This document shows, in pieces, positions 8,710-18,055 of a stretch of 64,000 nt of DNA. The DNA lies in assembly GCF_048541835.1 (NCBI RefSeq), contig NZ_JBLEOY010000003.1, forward strand, positions 1 to 64,000. Direction: 5' to 3'. Positions within the stretch are counted from its first letter, which is position 1. Every line of letters begins with the position of its first letter. A program made the translations under genes and the position numbers. This DNA comes from QIJE01 sp048541835. Lineage in GTDB: Bacteria > SZUA-79 > Acidulodesulfobacterales > Acidulodesulfobacteraceae. The notes below the pieces were generated by a model. It made no database searches and was not told the DNA's origin. It was given only the letters and a program-made list of their open reading frames with translations.

Positions 8710-9780
8710 ATGTCCGGTAAATTAAAAATACTCGTAGTAGATGATTCTGCCTTAATAAGGCAGACGTTTATCAGAATATTAACGGAAAATCCCGATATAG
8801 AGACGGTAATAACCGCTCAGGATCCCTTCGTTGCCGTTAATAGATTGAAGAATTTTGTTCCCGATGCGATAATACTCGATATTGAAATGCCGAAAATGGA
8901 CGGTCTCACTTTCTTAAAAAAAATAATGGAACAGCATCCCGTTCCGGTCATAATATGCTCCAGTCTCGCGGTTCAAAATTCCGAAGCCGCTTTTAAAGCC
9001 TTGGAATATGGAGCGGTGGATATAATTGAAAAGCCGAAGATCGGTACTAAAGTTTTTCTGGAAGAATCCAGGACGCTAATAATCGATTCCATTAACGCTG
9101 CAGTCAAAGCGGGTAATAAAAAGATATTAGAACCGTCGGTACTTTTTAACGTCGAACCAAAATTGTCGGCCGACGTAGTATTGCCTAAATCTGAAAATGT
9201 ATCGGTAATTAAAACCACAGAAAAAATTATTATAGTAGGTGTTTCAACCGGAGGAACAAAAGCGTTAAAGGTTTTTTTAGAAGATTTTCCGGCAGATTCT
9301 CCGGGAATAGTTATTGTCCAGCATATGCCGGAGGGTTTCACAAAATCATTTGCCGGCAGGCTTAACGATACCTGTAATATTCAGGTTAAGGAAGCCGAAG
9401 ACGGCGAGCCCGTTATAAGAGGAAAGGCGCTAATAGCGCCCGGGAATAAGCACATGCTTGTAAAAAGAAGCGGAACTATGTATTATGCGGAAATTAAAAA
9501 CGGACCCCTCGTTTGCAGGCATAGGCCGTCCGTAGACGTATTGTTCAGAAGCGGAGCAAAATATGTCGGTAAGAATGCCATAGCGATAATAATGACCGGA
9601 ATGGGAGACGACGGAGTAGCGGGTATCTCGGAGTTAAAGAGTGCGGGCGCTTTTACCGTAGCGCAGGACGAAGAAACTTGCGTTGTGTACGGGATGCCAA
9701 AACTGGCGGTTGAAAGGGGCGCGATTAATGTTGTCTTGCCATTGCAGGATATATGCCGTTATATTTTTAATAAATTATAA
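8710..9780 (+). CDS. cheB: Chemotaxis response regulator methylesterase/deamidase CheB
   Basis: 356-residue protein with an N-terminal receiver domain (about 5-120; phosphoacceptor D57 in LDIEMP) and a C-terminal methylesterase domain (about 170-355). Catalytic motifs visible are GVSTGGTKAL with the nucleophilic serine, VQHMP with the histidine, and MTGMGDDG with the aspartate. It removes methyl groups from chemoreceptors when phosphorylated by CheA, giving adaptation. The stop is one base before the cheD start, showing tight translational coupling. Confidence 0.95.
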   Translation: MSGKLKILVVDDSALIRQTFIRILTENPDIETVITAQDPFVAVNRLKNFVPDAIILDIEMPKMDGLTFLKKIMEQHPVPVIICSSLAVQNSEAAFKALEYGAVDIIEKPKIGTKVFLEESRTLIIDSINAAVKAGNKKILEPSVLFNVEPKLSADVVLPKSENVSVIKTTEKIIIVGVSTGGTKALKVFLEDFPADSPGIVIVQHMPEGFTKSFAGRLNDTCNIQVKEAEDGEPVIRGKALIAPGNKHMLVKRSGTMYYAEIKNGPLVCRHRPSVDVLFRSGAKYVGKNAIAIIMTGMGDDGVAGISELKSAGAFTVAQDEETCVVYGMPKLAVERGAINVVLPLQDICRYIFNKL

Positions 9781-9781
9781 A

Positions 9782-10255
9782 ATGGAAATGTTTTATGTTC
9801 TTCCGGCTGAAATTTATGTGAGCAGAACGCCCGTGTATATACAAACCCTATTAGGGTCTTGCGTTTCTATTTGTTTGTGGTCGCCGTTCTCAAAAATAGG
9901 CGGAATGAACCATTATTTATTGCCTTATAGCGAATATAATGACGATGGCTCGAATAGATATGGGAATACATCGATATTAAATTTAATGAATAAGCTAATA
10001 GAATTAGGCGCAAAAAAGGGCGAACTTCGGGCAAAAGTCTTTGGAGGGGCAAATATATTAAAAATAAACGAAAAAAAAGTAAATTTCTTAAACATCGGGG
10101 AAAAAAATATAGAAATGGCATTTAAAATATTAAGCGGAGAAAAAATTAAAATAGTAAATTATGATGTCGGAGGGCAAGAAGCAAGAAGAATAGTATTTAA
10201 TACTGACAATTTTCAAATTAGATTAAAAAAACCTTTACATAAAAGGAGTTTTTGA
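9782..10255 (+). CDS. cheD: Chemoreceptor glutamine deamidase CheD
   Basis: CheD deamidates specific receptor glutamines and in some bacteria interacts with CheC. I choose ATG 9782 (157 residues) because it lies just after the cheB stop and is followed at once by the family sequence; a longer upstream frame would overlap cheB extensively. Motifs include TLLGSCVSICLW with the catalytic cysteine, GGMNHYLLP with the catalytic histidine, and FGGANIL. The C-terminal YDVGGQEARRIVFNTD is also typical. No cheC or cheX is seen beside it. Its stop overlaps the next start. Confidence 0.93.
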   Translation: MEMFYVLPAEIYVSRTPVYIQTLLGSCVSICLWSPFSKIGGMNHYLLPYSEYNDDGSNRYGNTSILNLMNKLIELGAKKGELRAKVFGGANILKINEKKVNFLNIGEKNIEMAFKILSGEKIKIVNYDVGGQEARRIVFNTDNFQIRLKKPLHKRSF

Positions 10256-11568
10256 TGAAAAACAAAGATTATGACGAAATTTTCAATAAAGTTGATGAAC
10301 ATTATGTGAAAATTTTTATAATTTCTATTTTTGTTTCCATATTTTTGTCGGTCCCGGTGTTTCTTTTGTTAAAATTTCTTTTATTTAACGGCCGTTATCT
10401 TACTGTATGGTATTATTTTTCCGGTATTACTTCTTTTTTATTTTTTTTCGTTTCATCTTTTATATTTTTACGGAAACCCGTTGAAAATAATGATGTAAAC
10501 GGATTAAATCACTTAAAAAGAAATTTTCTGAATTCAATAAGCGTTCTAAAAAGTTTTCAAGGCAAGGTTACCGAATTTATCGGTAAAATATCGGAGATAA
10601 ACGCTTTATCTAACGGGCATATAAAGAATACGATAAAAGAAACCGAGAATGCCGCATTTAGCGTGATAGAGAGTACTCAGTCAATTGATTCTGCCATGTC
10701 CGAGTTGATGGACACTGTAAAAGATACAAAAAAAGAATCTGAAAATTTTTCGAAGAAGATGGAGTACATACTTTCTAACAATGATAAGGTTTTGAAAGAT
10801 TTAAACGATTACATGAAAATGAGGCTTGATGATATAGAAAAAGATAAAGATATTGCATTATTTCTTAAAAACAATATTGGAACCATAAGGGATTTGACGG
10901 TTTTGATAGAAGAAATAGCCGATCAGACAAATTTACTTGCCCTTAACGCCGCCATAGAAGCCGCCCGCGCCGGGGAGCATGGAAGGGGTTTTGCGGTGGT
11001 TGCGGATGAGGTTCGAAGGTTATCTCAAAAGTCTGAAGACGCTGCCACTAAAATTTCAAGGGGTATCACGGATATTACCGAAATAATATCCGAGAAATTC
11101 AGAATAAAATTAGAAAACGAGTTATCTTTTTCAAACGAAGAAATATTGAAAGAGATTGATTTACAATTGGAGGACCTTTTTAAAAGCTATAATTTGATAG
11201 ACAGCCTTAAAAACGAAATTATAGAAAAAATTTCTTCACATTCGGAAATAGTGAGTGAAAAGGTCATGGATCTTTTATCTAAGGTCCAATTTCAAGATAT
11301 AGTGAGGCAACAACTGGAAACCATAATAAAAATTAATAATGATATAAACGATAATATCAATCATGCGGCAAATATAGATTGGGATGACAGTGAGGGTGCG
11401 TCAAAAAAAATTGAATATTTCGATAATTTTAATATTCAAAACATTCAGAAAAAATATATCATGAAACAGCAGATAATTGTACATGATAAGGTAATAAACG
11501 GAGATCCTGACGAGGAGAATCTCAAATCAACCGGTGAAATTGCCGGCGATAACTTAATTTTTTTCTAA
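10255..11568 (+). CDS. Methyl-accepting chemotaxis protein, short, with CheZ-like FQD motif
   Basis: 437 residues from the ATG overlapping the cheD stop (TGATG) and preceded by AAAGGAG; an upstream TTG is less likely. Two closely spaced N-terminal membrane segments (about 20-45 and 52-75) leave almost no periplasmic domain. The signalling tip EEIADQTNLLALNAAIEAAR and the AVVADEVRRLSQKS segment are clear. Near residues 343-353 the sequence VQFQDIVRQQLE resembles the D-x3-Q phosphatase helix of CheZ-type proteins, an arrangement found in some atypical receptors. It may sense intracellular or membrane-state signals. The dephosphorylation idea is inference. Confidence 0.88.
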   Translation: MKNKDYDEIFNKVDEHYVKIFIISIFVSIFLSVPVFLLLKFLLFNGRYLTVWYYFSGITSFLFFFVSSFIFLRKPVENNDVNGLNHLKRNFLNSISVLKSFQGKVTEFIGKISEINALSNGHIKNTIKETENAAFSVIESTQSIDSAMSELMDTVKDTKKESENFSKKMEYILSNNDKVLKDLNDYMKMRLDDIEKDKDIALFLKNNIGTIRDLTVLIEEIADQTNLLALNAAIEAARAGEHGRGFAVVADEVRRLSQKSEDAATKISRGITDITEIISEKFRIKLENELSFSNEEILKEIDLQLEDLFKSYNLIDSLKNEIIEKISSHSEIVSEKVMDLLSKVQFQDIVRQQLETIIKINNDINDNINHAANIDWDDSEGASKKIEYFDNFNIQNIQKKYIMKQQIIVHDKVINGDPDEENLKSTGEIAGDNLIFF

Positions 11569-11605
11569 TCTTATAGATAATTATAATGGGAGGTATATTG
11601 GGAAA

Positions 11606-11974
11606 ATGTCTAAATATATTATGATAGTTGACGATTCGGCAACCATAAGGCAAACATTGAAGCTGACCTTAATAAAAGCCGGATATGAAATTATTGAAGC
11701 AAATGACGGAAAAGACGCCTTAAACAAATTGAACGGAAAGAAAGTTCATCTAATAATAAGCGATGTTAACATGCCCAATATGGACGGCATTGCCCTGTTA
11801 AAAGAAATAAAAAAGACTGCTTCTCACAAATTTGTTCCAATAATGATGCTGACTACTGAATCGCAGAAGACAAGGGTTCAGGAAGGTAAACTTGCGGGTG
11901 CCAAGGCATGGCTTGTGAAACCGTTCAGGCCGGAACAGCTTTTATCCGCGGTAAATAAACTAATTTTACCGTAA
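11606..11974 (+). CDS. cheY: Chemotaxis response regulator CheY
   Basis: 122-residue single receiver domain. Acidic pocket D9-D10, phosphoacceptor D53 in SDVNMPNMDG, switch threonine in MLTTES and lysine in LVKPFRP are all present. It would be phosphorylated by CheA and act on the flagellar or pilus motor. The DNA before it carries GGGAGG. Located between a chemoreceptor and an STAS protein in the che operon. Confidence 0.95.
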   Translation: MSKYIMIVDDSATIRQTLKLTLIKAGYEIIEANDGKDALNKLNGKKVHLIISDVNMPNMDGIALLKEIKKTASHKFVPIMMLTTESQKTRVQEGKLAGAKAWLVKPFRPEQLLSAVNKLILP

Positions 11975-12027
11975 AAGAGATGCTTACAATATGTTTTCAT
12001 GCGCATTTTTAAAGGAGATTTTAATTT

Positions 12028-12312
12028 ATGGATATTAGAACGATAAAGGGAAATGGTAAACTCGCCGTAAAAATATCCGGCGAGTTTACCATTTCGCATA
12101 TTTTAAAGGCAAAAGAAAAATTTATGGACTTAATTAAGGAAAACTTGATTCTAAAAATAGACCTTTCGGACGTAGCCGAGTTTGACAGCTCGGCTCTTCA
12201 GCTATTATATGCTTTTTCAATATATATGAAAAACAGAGGGATTAATGTTGAAATTGTAGCAAATAATAGCAAAACCGACCTATTTTTTAAAACTTACGGT
12301 ATGGAGATATAA
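12028..12312 (+). CDS. STAS-domain protein
   Basis: 94-residue single STAS domain like anti-anti-sigma factors and the small STAS proteins found in chemosensory operons. Visible are the N-terminal beta strands and the conserved loop-helix IDLSDVAEFDSSALQLLYAF with a DSS site that could be phosphorylated. It ends two bases before cheA, so it is co-translated with the kinase. In similar operons these proteins are thought to modulate array or kinase function; the exact role here is unknown. Good AAAGGAG ribosome-binding site. Confidence 0.85.
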   Translation: MDIRTIKGNGKLAVKISGEFTISHILKAKEKFMDLIKENLILKIDLSDVAEFDSSALQLLYAFSIYMKNRGINVEIVANNSKTDLFFKTYGMEI

Positions 12313-12314
12313 CG

Positions 12315-14468
12315 ATGGAAGAGATAGAGCGGAATATTAAAAACATATTTGTGCAAGAAGCATTTGAACTGCTGCAGGGGGTCGAGGAAAGCCTGCTAAA
12401 TATAGATGGCATGATGGACGACCGAAGCGACAAGCAGCAATATCAAGAAGATATAAACAATATTTTCAGGGCAATGCATACGATAAAAGGCTCTGCCGGC
12501 GCTATAGGTGCGGATTATATACAGGATTTTACGCATAATTTGGAAAATTTTTTAGATAAAACGAGAGAGGGCGCAATCATCCTGAACGGAGATATTTTAA
12601 ATTTGTTTTTTAAGATAAGAGACCATTTAGTGGAACTAATAAAACATTTAGATTCGGATATGGAAGATTTTTCAGAATTTAAATCCGAAAGCGATTTAAT
12701 GTTAAACAGCCTTGTGTCTATCGAAAATGCGGACTTAATTAAAAATATCAAAGTCGAGAGTAAATCCGAAGATACGAATGAAGACGAAGCGTTATTGGAA
12801 TATTGGCATATTTCCATAAGGTTTAAAGAAAATACCTTCATAGACGGGATGGATCCCTTCTCTTTTATTTATTATCTGAATAAAATAGGTACTATAAAAA
12901 ATAGTTATCCAATATTGGATAATATTCCGCCCTTCGACGAATTAAATCCCGAGTTGTGTTATCTTGGTTTTGAGATAAATCTTGAAACCAATTTGGGTCG
13001 TGAAGAAATAATAGATATTTTTGAGTTTGTAATGGACGATTGCGATATTTGTATTTTGCCTCCAAAATTTAAGATTGTCGAATATATGAATTTAATAAAA
13101 GAGTCGCCGGAAGATAAGGTCAGGCTTGGAGAGATTTTAGTAGCTTCAGGCGCACTGACCGAAGCAGAACTTGAAAGGGCGTTACGTGTTCAGGTAGAAA
13201 AAGAAAAAGGGGATGATAAAAATATTCTCGTCGAAAATAACGCCACGGATAAAAACATTATAAAAGGTGTAATTGAAAAACAGGAAAAGATTAAAAAAAA
13301 GAAGGGTAAAGAGTCTAAAACATTCCGAATAGATGCCGACAAACTCGACCTCGTCGTTAACATAGCCGGGGAACTTGTTACCGTGACGACAGGGATTGCC
13401 GAATTGTCAAAGACTATAAACAATTCTATGCTTGAGGAATACACGTCTATGCTTATACGACTTGTCAACGATTTAAGGGACGGCTCTATAGAATTGAGGA
13501 TGGTTCCCGTGGAAGAGGTGTTTAATAGAATGAGGCGTATAGTAAGGGATATAAGCAAGGATCTCGGCAAAATTATAACCTTGGAGGTTAAAGGGGCAGA
13601 CACTGAATTTGACAGGACTTATATGGAAAAGATCACAGATCCGCTTATTCACCTTATCAGGAATTCAATAGATCACGGTATCGAGATGCCTGATGAAAGA
13701 ATTGCAAAAGGGAAACCCGAAAACGGCAAAATTACATTAAATGCTTATAATGATTCCGGAAGCATAGTTATAGAGGTTAGAGATGACGGAAACGGTTTGA
13801 GTAAGGAAAAAATTCTAAAAAAAGCATTAGAAAAAGGCTTAATAAATGAAGACCGCGATAATTTAACGGATTCAAAGATATACAATCTTATATTCGAACC
13901 CGGTTTTTCTACCGCCGATGAAGTTACGAGCATTTCAGGAAGAGGCGTAGGGATGGATGTCGTAAAAAGAAATATTGCAGATTTAAGGGGTATTATTGAG
14001 ATTAAAACTAAAGAATCGGAATACACCGCTATCGAGTTAAGACTCCCTCTTACCCTTGCAATCGTGGATGGATTTATGGTCGGTTACGATGGAAACAAAT
14101 ATGTTATTCCCCTTGAATTAATTTTGGAATGTATAGATTATAATGAATCCGATAAAACCAATGATGAAGTCGATTGCATAAATTTAAGGGGAAAATTGCT
14201 TCCGTATATTAAGTTTTCCGATATTTTCGGTAGGCAAAAAGGAGAAACTAGTGAAAATAACATAATAGTAGTCAAATGTGCCGGTCAAGTCGTAGGGTTT
14301 GCCGTTGATAAAATATTCGGAGAGATACAGACCGTACTTAAACCGATGGGTAAAATCTATAAAGAGGCAAAATTTTTCAGTGGGGCCACTATACTCGGCA
14401 ACGGCAGCATCGCTTTTGTCCTCGATATACCGAAAATAATAAAGCATGCCGAATTGAAAAACGTATAA
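12315..14468 (+). CDS. cheA: Chemotaxis histidine kinase CheA
   Basis: 717-residue kinase. The P1/Hpt domain is N-terminal with phosphoacceptor H55 in FRAMHTIKGSAGAIG. A middle region (about 150-255) could be a divergent response-regulator-binding domain. The dimerisation helices (about 332-410) and the HHPT-type HATPase follow, with NSIDHG, DDGNGLS and GRGVGMDV. A C-terminal CheW-like domain starts near 570. Unusually, residues near 270-295 (RLGEILVASGALTEAELERAL) match the LGEILV-type helical motif of PilB/MshE N-termini. It phosphorylates CheY and CheB encoded upstream. Final gene of the operon. Confidence 0.95.
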   Translation: MEEIERNIKNIFVQEAFELLQGVEESLLNIDGMMDDRSDKQQYQEDINNIFRAMHTIKGSAGAIGADYIQDFTHNLENFLDKTREGAIILNGDILNLFFKIRDHLVELIKHLDSDMEDFSEFKSESDLMLNSLVSIENADLIKNIKVESKSEDTNEDEALLEYWHISIRFKENTFIDGMDPFSFIYYLNKIGTIKNSYPILDNIPPFDELNPELCYLGFEINLETNLGREEIIDIFEFVMDDCDICILPPKFKIVEYMNLIKESPEDKVRLGEILVASGALTEAELERALRVQVEKEKGDDKNILVENNATDKNIIKGVIEKQEKIKKKKGKESKTFRIDADKLDLVVNIAGELVTVTTGIAELSKTINNSMLEEYTSMLIRLVNDLRDGSIELRMVPVEEVFNRMRRIVRDISKDLGKIITLEVKGADTEFDRTYMEKITDPLIHLIRNSIDHGIEMPDERIAKGKPENGKITLNAYNDSGSIVIEVRDDGNGLSKEKILKKALEKGLINEDRDNLTDSKIYNLIFEPGFSTADEVTSISGRGVGMDVVKRNIADLRGIIEIKTKESEYTAIELRLPLTLAIVDGFMVGYDGNKYVIPLELILECIDYNESDKTNDEVDCINLRGKLLPYIKFSDIFGRQKGETSENNIIVVKCAGQVVGFAVDKIFGEIQTVLKPMGKIYKEAKFFSGATILGNGSIAFVLDIPKIIKHAELKNV

Positions 14469-14588
14469 TCTTTTATATCGTTAAAATATATAAGAATAGA
14501 TAGGTGTATGGTCTACTTATTCTAAAATTAATATGGATCTTAATTTCATATCAATCAGGCATTAAATCCTATTTGTTGCGGTTTTAAC

Positions 14589-14664
14589 TGGTCGGGATGA
14601 CAGGATTTGAACCTGCGACCCCCTGCTCCCAAAGCAGGTGCGCTACCAACTGCGCCACATCCCG
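14589..14664 (-). tRNA. tRNA-Pro (TGG)
   Basis: Cloverleaf on the minus strand with acceptor CGGGATG pairing to CATCCCG. The anticodon loop TTTGGGA gives anticodon TGG, and the T-arm is GCAGGTTCAAATCCTGT-like. A genomically encoded CCA corresponds to TGG at 14589-14591 on the plus strand. Confidence 0.97.
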
Positions 14665-14747
14665 AAAAAATGACCGTAATCAATCCCTTTTATTAATTTT
14701 AGCAATAATTGATTATGTTGGCAATAGTTTTCTGCAAATTTTAAATT

Positions 14748-15641
14748 TTATGATTTTTCGCTTTTATTCATCAGCCAGTATACTATGCCTAGGACGAGGA
14801 TAAGAAAGCCCAATATGACCACTTCCTCTGATTTTTTGGGAATCAGAGAAAAAATCAAAACTTTCCTTAGTAACGCCGCCATTGCAAGGCCTATAAAGGC
14901 GCTTAAAGCGAATTTATGTCCCCTTAGTTTTTTAACCTCTTCTTCCAACAATTCCCTTATTGCCCAAACTATCAGCATAACACCCAAGATATCCACTACG
15001 GTATTTTCAAACGGGACACCTCCGGAAGCAAATCTATAAACCTCAAATGCAAACAATAGAAATACCATAATTGTCGCTACTATGAGCGATATTACTAATG
15101 TAAGGTCTAATGCATAGGCAAATTTAGAAGTAAATTTAATGATTTTGGTTTCTAATCTCGTGGATGTAACGTATAATTTTCCTTCATCTATGTAAGAACT
15201 GATAATAATATCCAGATTCATGTCTATAATCTTATTTACCGATACAATAAGTTCATCTCTTTTGTTTGAAATTTGAAAATTTTCAAGAATAATGTCATGT
15301 ATATAATTTCTTATATAATTCATTGTTGCACTGACATAATGAGAGGGTAATTTTATGTCTGCATGTGCCTTGCCGATTCTTTTAAGTTTTCGAAAATACA
15401 CATTATTGTATGTTCCCGAAAAAAGATCCGTGAACCATTGTTTAAGTTCTTCCTGGTGCTTATCCATTATTTCTTCATTGGGGAGAAATTCACTGAAACC
15501 TTCGAAATTAGAAATAAAAGAATAAACATGGACGATAAAGTCATTTGTGCCGGATTTCATTAGGTTACTTAAATGCGATAAATTTGAAACGTCATTATCC
15601 ATAAAAGAATAAATTAATTTTATTTTTTCAAGAGTTTCCAT
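14748..15641 (-). CDS. Globin-coupled membrane protein with PsiE-like C-terminus
   Basis: 297 residues from ATG 15641; an upstream TTG (15686) would add 15 residues unlike the family and has no ribosome site. The N-terminal half looks like a protoglobin sensor: ETLEKIKLIYSFMDNDVSNL, then KRIGKAHADIKLPSHYV with the likely proximal histidine. The C-terminal half has about four membrane segments and resembles the PsiE (phosphate-starvation-inducible) domain: FEVYRFASGG, VDILGVMLIVWAIRELL and AMAALLRKVLIF. It may let oxygen or another gas control a membrane PsiE module. The function of PsiE itself is poorly known. It lies downstream of the che operon on the opposite strand. Confidence 0.75.
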   Translation of the reverse strand: METLEKIKLIYSFMDNDVSNLSHLSNLMKSGTNDFIVHVYSFISNFEGFSEFLPNEEIMDKHQEELKQWFTDLFSGTYNNVYFRKLKRIGKAHADIKLPSHYVSATMNYIRNYIHDIILENFQISNKRDELIVSVNKIIDMNLDIIISSYIDEGKLYVTSTRLETKIIKFTSKFAYALDLTLVISLIVATIMVFLLFAFEVYRFASGGVPFENTVVDILGVMLIVWAIRELLEEEVKKLRGHKFALSAFIGLAMAALLRKVLIFSLIPKKSEEVVILGFLILVLGIVYWLMNKSEKS

Positions 15642-15710
15642 ATTTAGGTGATGAGCCACACTGGGATTTAATCCACGAGTGCCCAATTAAAATCAGTATT
15701 ATATTTGCTT

Positions 15711-15833
15711 TTACAAATATCCTTTGGAATCGACGTTTGCAAGCTCGCTGCGGTAATTTAAAAATTCAGCGTGTTCGTTGAATCTAATTATACCTTTTTT
15801 ATCGTCATGGGAGCAATATATAAAAATCTTCAT
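15711..15833 (-). CDS. Possible 40-residue hypothetical protein
   Basis: ATG 15833 opens a frame encoding MKIFIYCSHDDKKGIIRFNE followed by 20 more residues and a stop. The composition is protein-like. It sits upstream of the globin-PsiE gene on the same strand. No convincing ribosome-binding site is visible, and I do not recognise it. It could be a remnant of a larger gene. Confidence 0.25.
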   Translation of the reverse strand: MKIFIYCSHDDKKGIIRFNEHAEFLNYRSELANVDSKGYL

Positions 15834-15991
15834 AAAAGGTCTAGTCTGAAGTTAAGATATTAAATATAAATTAAGGTGACAATATAATAGGTTTGTTTAA
15901 TTTTTGCTTTTAGATTTATTATAGTTTTTTTAAGAAGACTGGTCTAATGGGTTGAAATTGGTGCGTATAATTTCTATAGGCAATTTTAGGC

Positions 15992-16019
15992 TTGACAAAA
16001 GAGAAAAAAATATTATAAA
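15992..16019 (+). promoter_or_regulatory. Sigma70-type promoter for riboswitch 2
   Basis: TTGACA at 15992-15997 and TATAAA at 16014-16019 with a 16-base spacer. Transcription would start near 16026, right at the 5' edge of the second cobalamin aptamer. Confidence 0.7.
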
Positions 16020-16024
16020 TTAGC

Positions 16025-16164
16025 TTATCAGGTTCAAAGGAAGCCCGGTGAGAATCCGGCGCAGCCCCCGCTACTGTGATGCAGACGAACCCCAATTATG
16101 CCACTGGAATTTCCGGGAAGGCAGGGAAGTAGGATAAAGCTAAGCCAGAAGACTTATCTGATGA
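16025..16164 (+). ncRNA. Cobalamin (B12) riboswitch
   Basis: Core blocks match the family closely: GGTGAGAATCCGGCGCAGCC, then CCCGCTACTGTGAT, GCCACTG, CCGGGAAGGC and AGCCAGAAGAC. P1 pairs 16025-16031 with 16158-16164. A GGGAGG ribosome-site sequence follows at 16177-16182, as in riboswitch 1, but no gene starts within the usual distance. The next frame begins at 16261 and encodes a broken chimera, so the regulated gene appears to have been rearranged. Confidence 0.95.
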
Positions 16165-16260
16165 TTTTTTTATGACGGGAGGTCAGTATTCATTTACCAA
16201 TTCATAGTTAGTTTTCTATCTTGCCATAAAATATACTAATATTTTAAAGGATATCGCTTA

Positions 16261-17889
16261 ATGTTTAAGCAGATAAAGAAAAGAGATGGGCGCATTGTCC
16301 CGTTTAATATTACAAAAATAACCGATGCCATAATTGCCGCCGGTGCTGTAACCGGTGAATTTGAAAGGGAAGAAGCTAAAAGGATTGCATTGCGTGTTGT
16401 TGGTCTTGCCCTGTCCACCATAAATTCGGTGCCAACCGTAGAGGAGATACAGGATATTGTTGAGGAGGTACTGATCGGTTCGCCCTGCAGGAAAACAGCA
16501 AAGTCATATATTATCTACAGGGATCAGCACAAAAAGATGAGGGAGATATCAAATATTGCCGATGTCATCGGAAAGACCAATATGATGGCAGGAACATCCT
16601 CTTCGCTGGAGTATGTTCCTGTAAGTATCAGGTATGAAGAAAATATGGATGGGGCGATAAAAAATCAACTCTCATTTGCGAAAGAAAAGATAGTCGAATT
16701 ATCCATACTATCTGAAGCAATCAATAGTAACCCGGGCGACAAAGTGCTGCAAGATAAAATTATCGGATCGAAGATTGATTTTCAGGTCGACCGTAAAGTA
16801 AGAGAGAGATGTGGAAAAATAACGCAAGACATGCTGTTCAGAAAGTCCGGATATCCGATCAGGGCGGCAAAGCAGAGGGAAATGTTTTATTTTCCGTTAC
16901 TTCCTGTCACAACAATAGGCTCTTTTCCACAAACAAAGGAGATTAGAAAAGCGAGGTCCGATTTCAAAAATAGTAGAATAGACAAAGATGCGTTATGAAA
17001 ATTTTATAAAGGATGAGATCGGGCGCGTTATCGGTATTCAGCAGAAGATTGGACTGGATCTTTTTGTTCATGGTGAGCCTGAACGAAACGACATGGTGGA
17101 GTATTTTGCCGACAAATTAAACGGCTTCCTCGTAACACAAAATGGATGGGTCAGAAGCTATGGCACAAGATGTGTTAAGCCGCCTATTATTTATGCCGAT
17201 GTATCAAGAAAATCTTATATGACAGTAAAATGGACTAAATATGCGCAATCGTTAAGCAAAAAACCCGTCAAGGGGATGCTTACCGGACCGAATACGATAC
17301 TGCAATGGAGTTTTGTGCGCGATGATCAACCCTTAAGTCAAACTGTTGTTCAAATTGCACTGGCAATTCGCGATGAAGTATCTGATCTTGAAGAAGCAGG
17401 AATAAAGATAATTCAGGTCGATGAACCGGCGTTGCGGGAGGGCTTGCCGTTGAGAAAAAGCAGATGGAATGAGTATCTCAAATGGGCGATAGACAGTTTC
17501 AGGCTTGCCGCAAGGGGGTCGCGGACACGACCCAGATTCATACTCACATGTGCTACAGCGAATTTAACGATATCATTAAATCGATATATGAAATGGATGC
17601 TGATGTTATATCGATAGAGGCATCACGATCAAACATGGAATTATTAAAGGTATTCAAAAATTTCGAATATCCGAACGAGATATGTCCCGGCATTTACGAC
17701 ATTCACTCACCAAGAATACCAACCGTAGAGGAGATAATCGGTCTTATAACCAAAGCGCTTGCCGTTGTGCCCAAAGAACATTTGTGGATCAACCCCGATT
17801 GCGGACTTAAAACGCGGCGATGGTGCGAGGTTATACCGTCATTGAAAAATGTAGTGGCTGCAACTGAGCTTTGTAGGGATAAGTTATAA
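16261..17889 (+). pseudogene. metE: ATP-cone::MetE chimera, frameshifted
   Basis: Residues 1 to about 95 are an ATP-cone allosteric domain like that of ribonucleotide reductases (FKQIKKRDGRIVPFNITKIT, CRKTAKSYIIYRDQHKK). From about residue 135 the frame becomes the linker and catalytic half of cobalamin-independent methionine synthase: VTTIGSFPQTKEIRKAR, then HGEPERNDMVEYF, GMLTGPNTILQWSF, VDEPALREGLPL, HTHMCYSEFND and NPDCGLKTR. An extra T near 16996 and a missing G in the run at 17514-17518 shift the frame twice. Zinc ligands survive in the DNA but are not translated as one protein. The N-terminal half of MetE is absent. Both parent gene types are classic B12-riboswitch targets. Non-functional as a full enzyme is the simplest reading. 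Confidence 0.85.
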
Positions 17890-18055
17890 GATATTGTTCG
17901 CAACTCTCCCTGCATGTTACAACGAGAATCAGGCCTCAGAAGAGTCGGTAAACTATCGACGAGTTAGAAAAATGCCTTAAAATAACAACTTCATAATTTA
18001 CGGATCCTAATCAAGAGAAAAGTTACCTGAAGTACTTATTTGCTGCGGTTTAAAG

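Noticed and set aside
9683..9781. Upstream extension of CheD
   Set aside because: It would overlap cheB by almost 100 bases; ATG 9782 lies just after the cheB stop and fits the family start.
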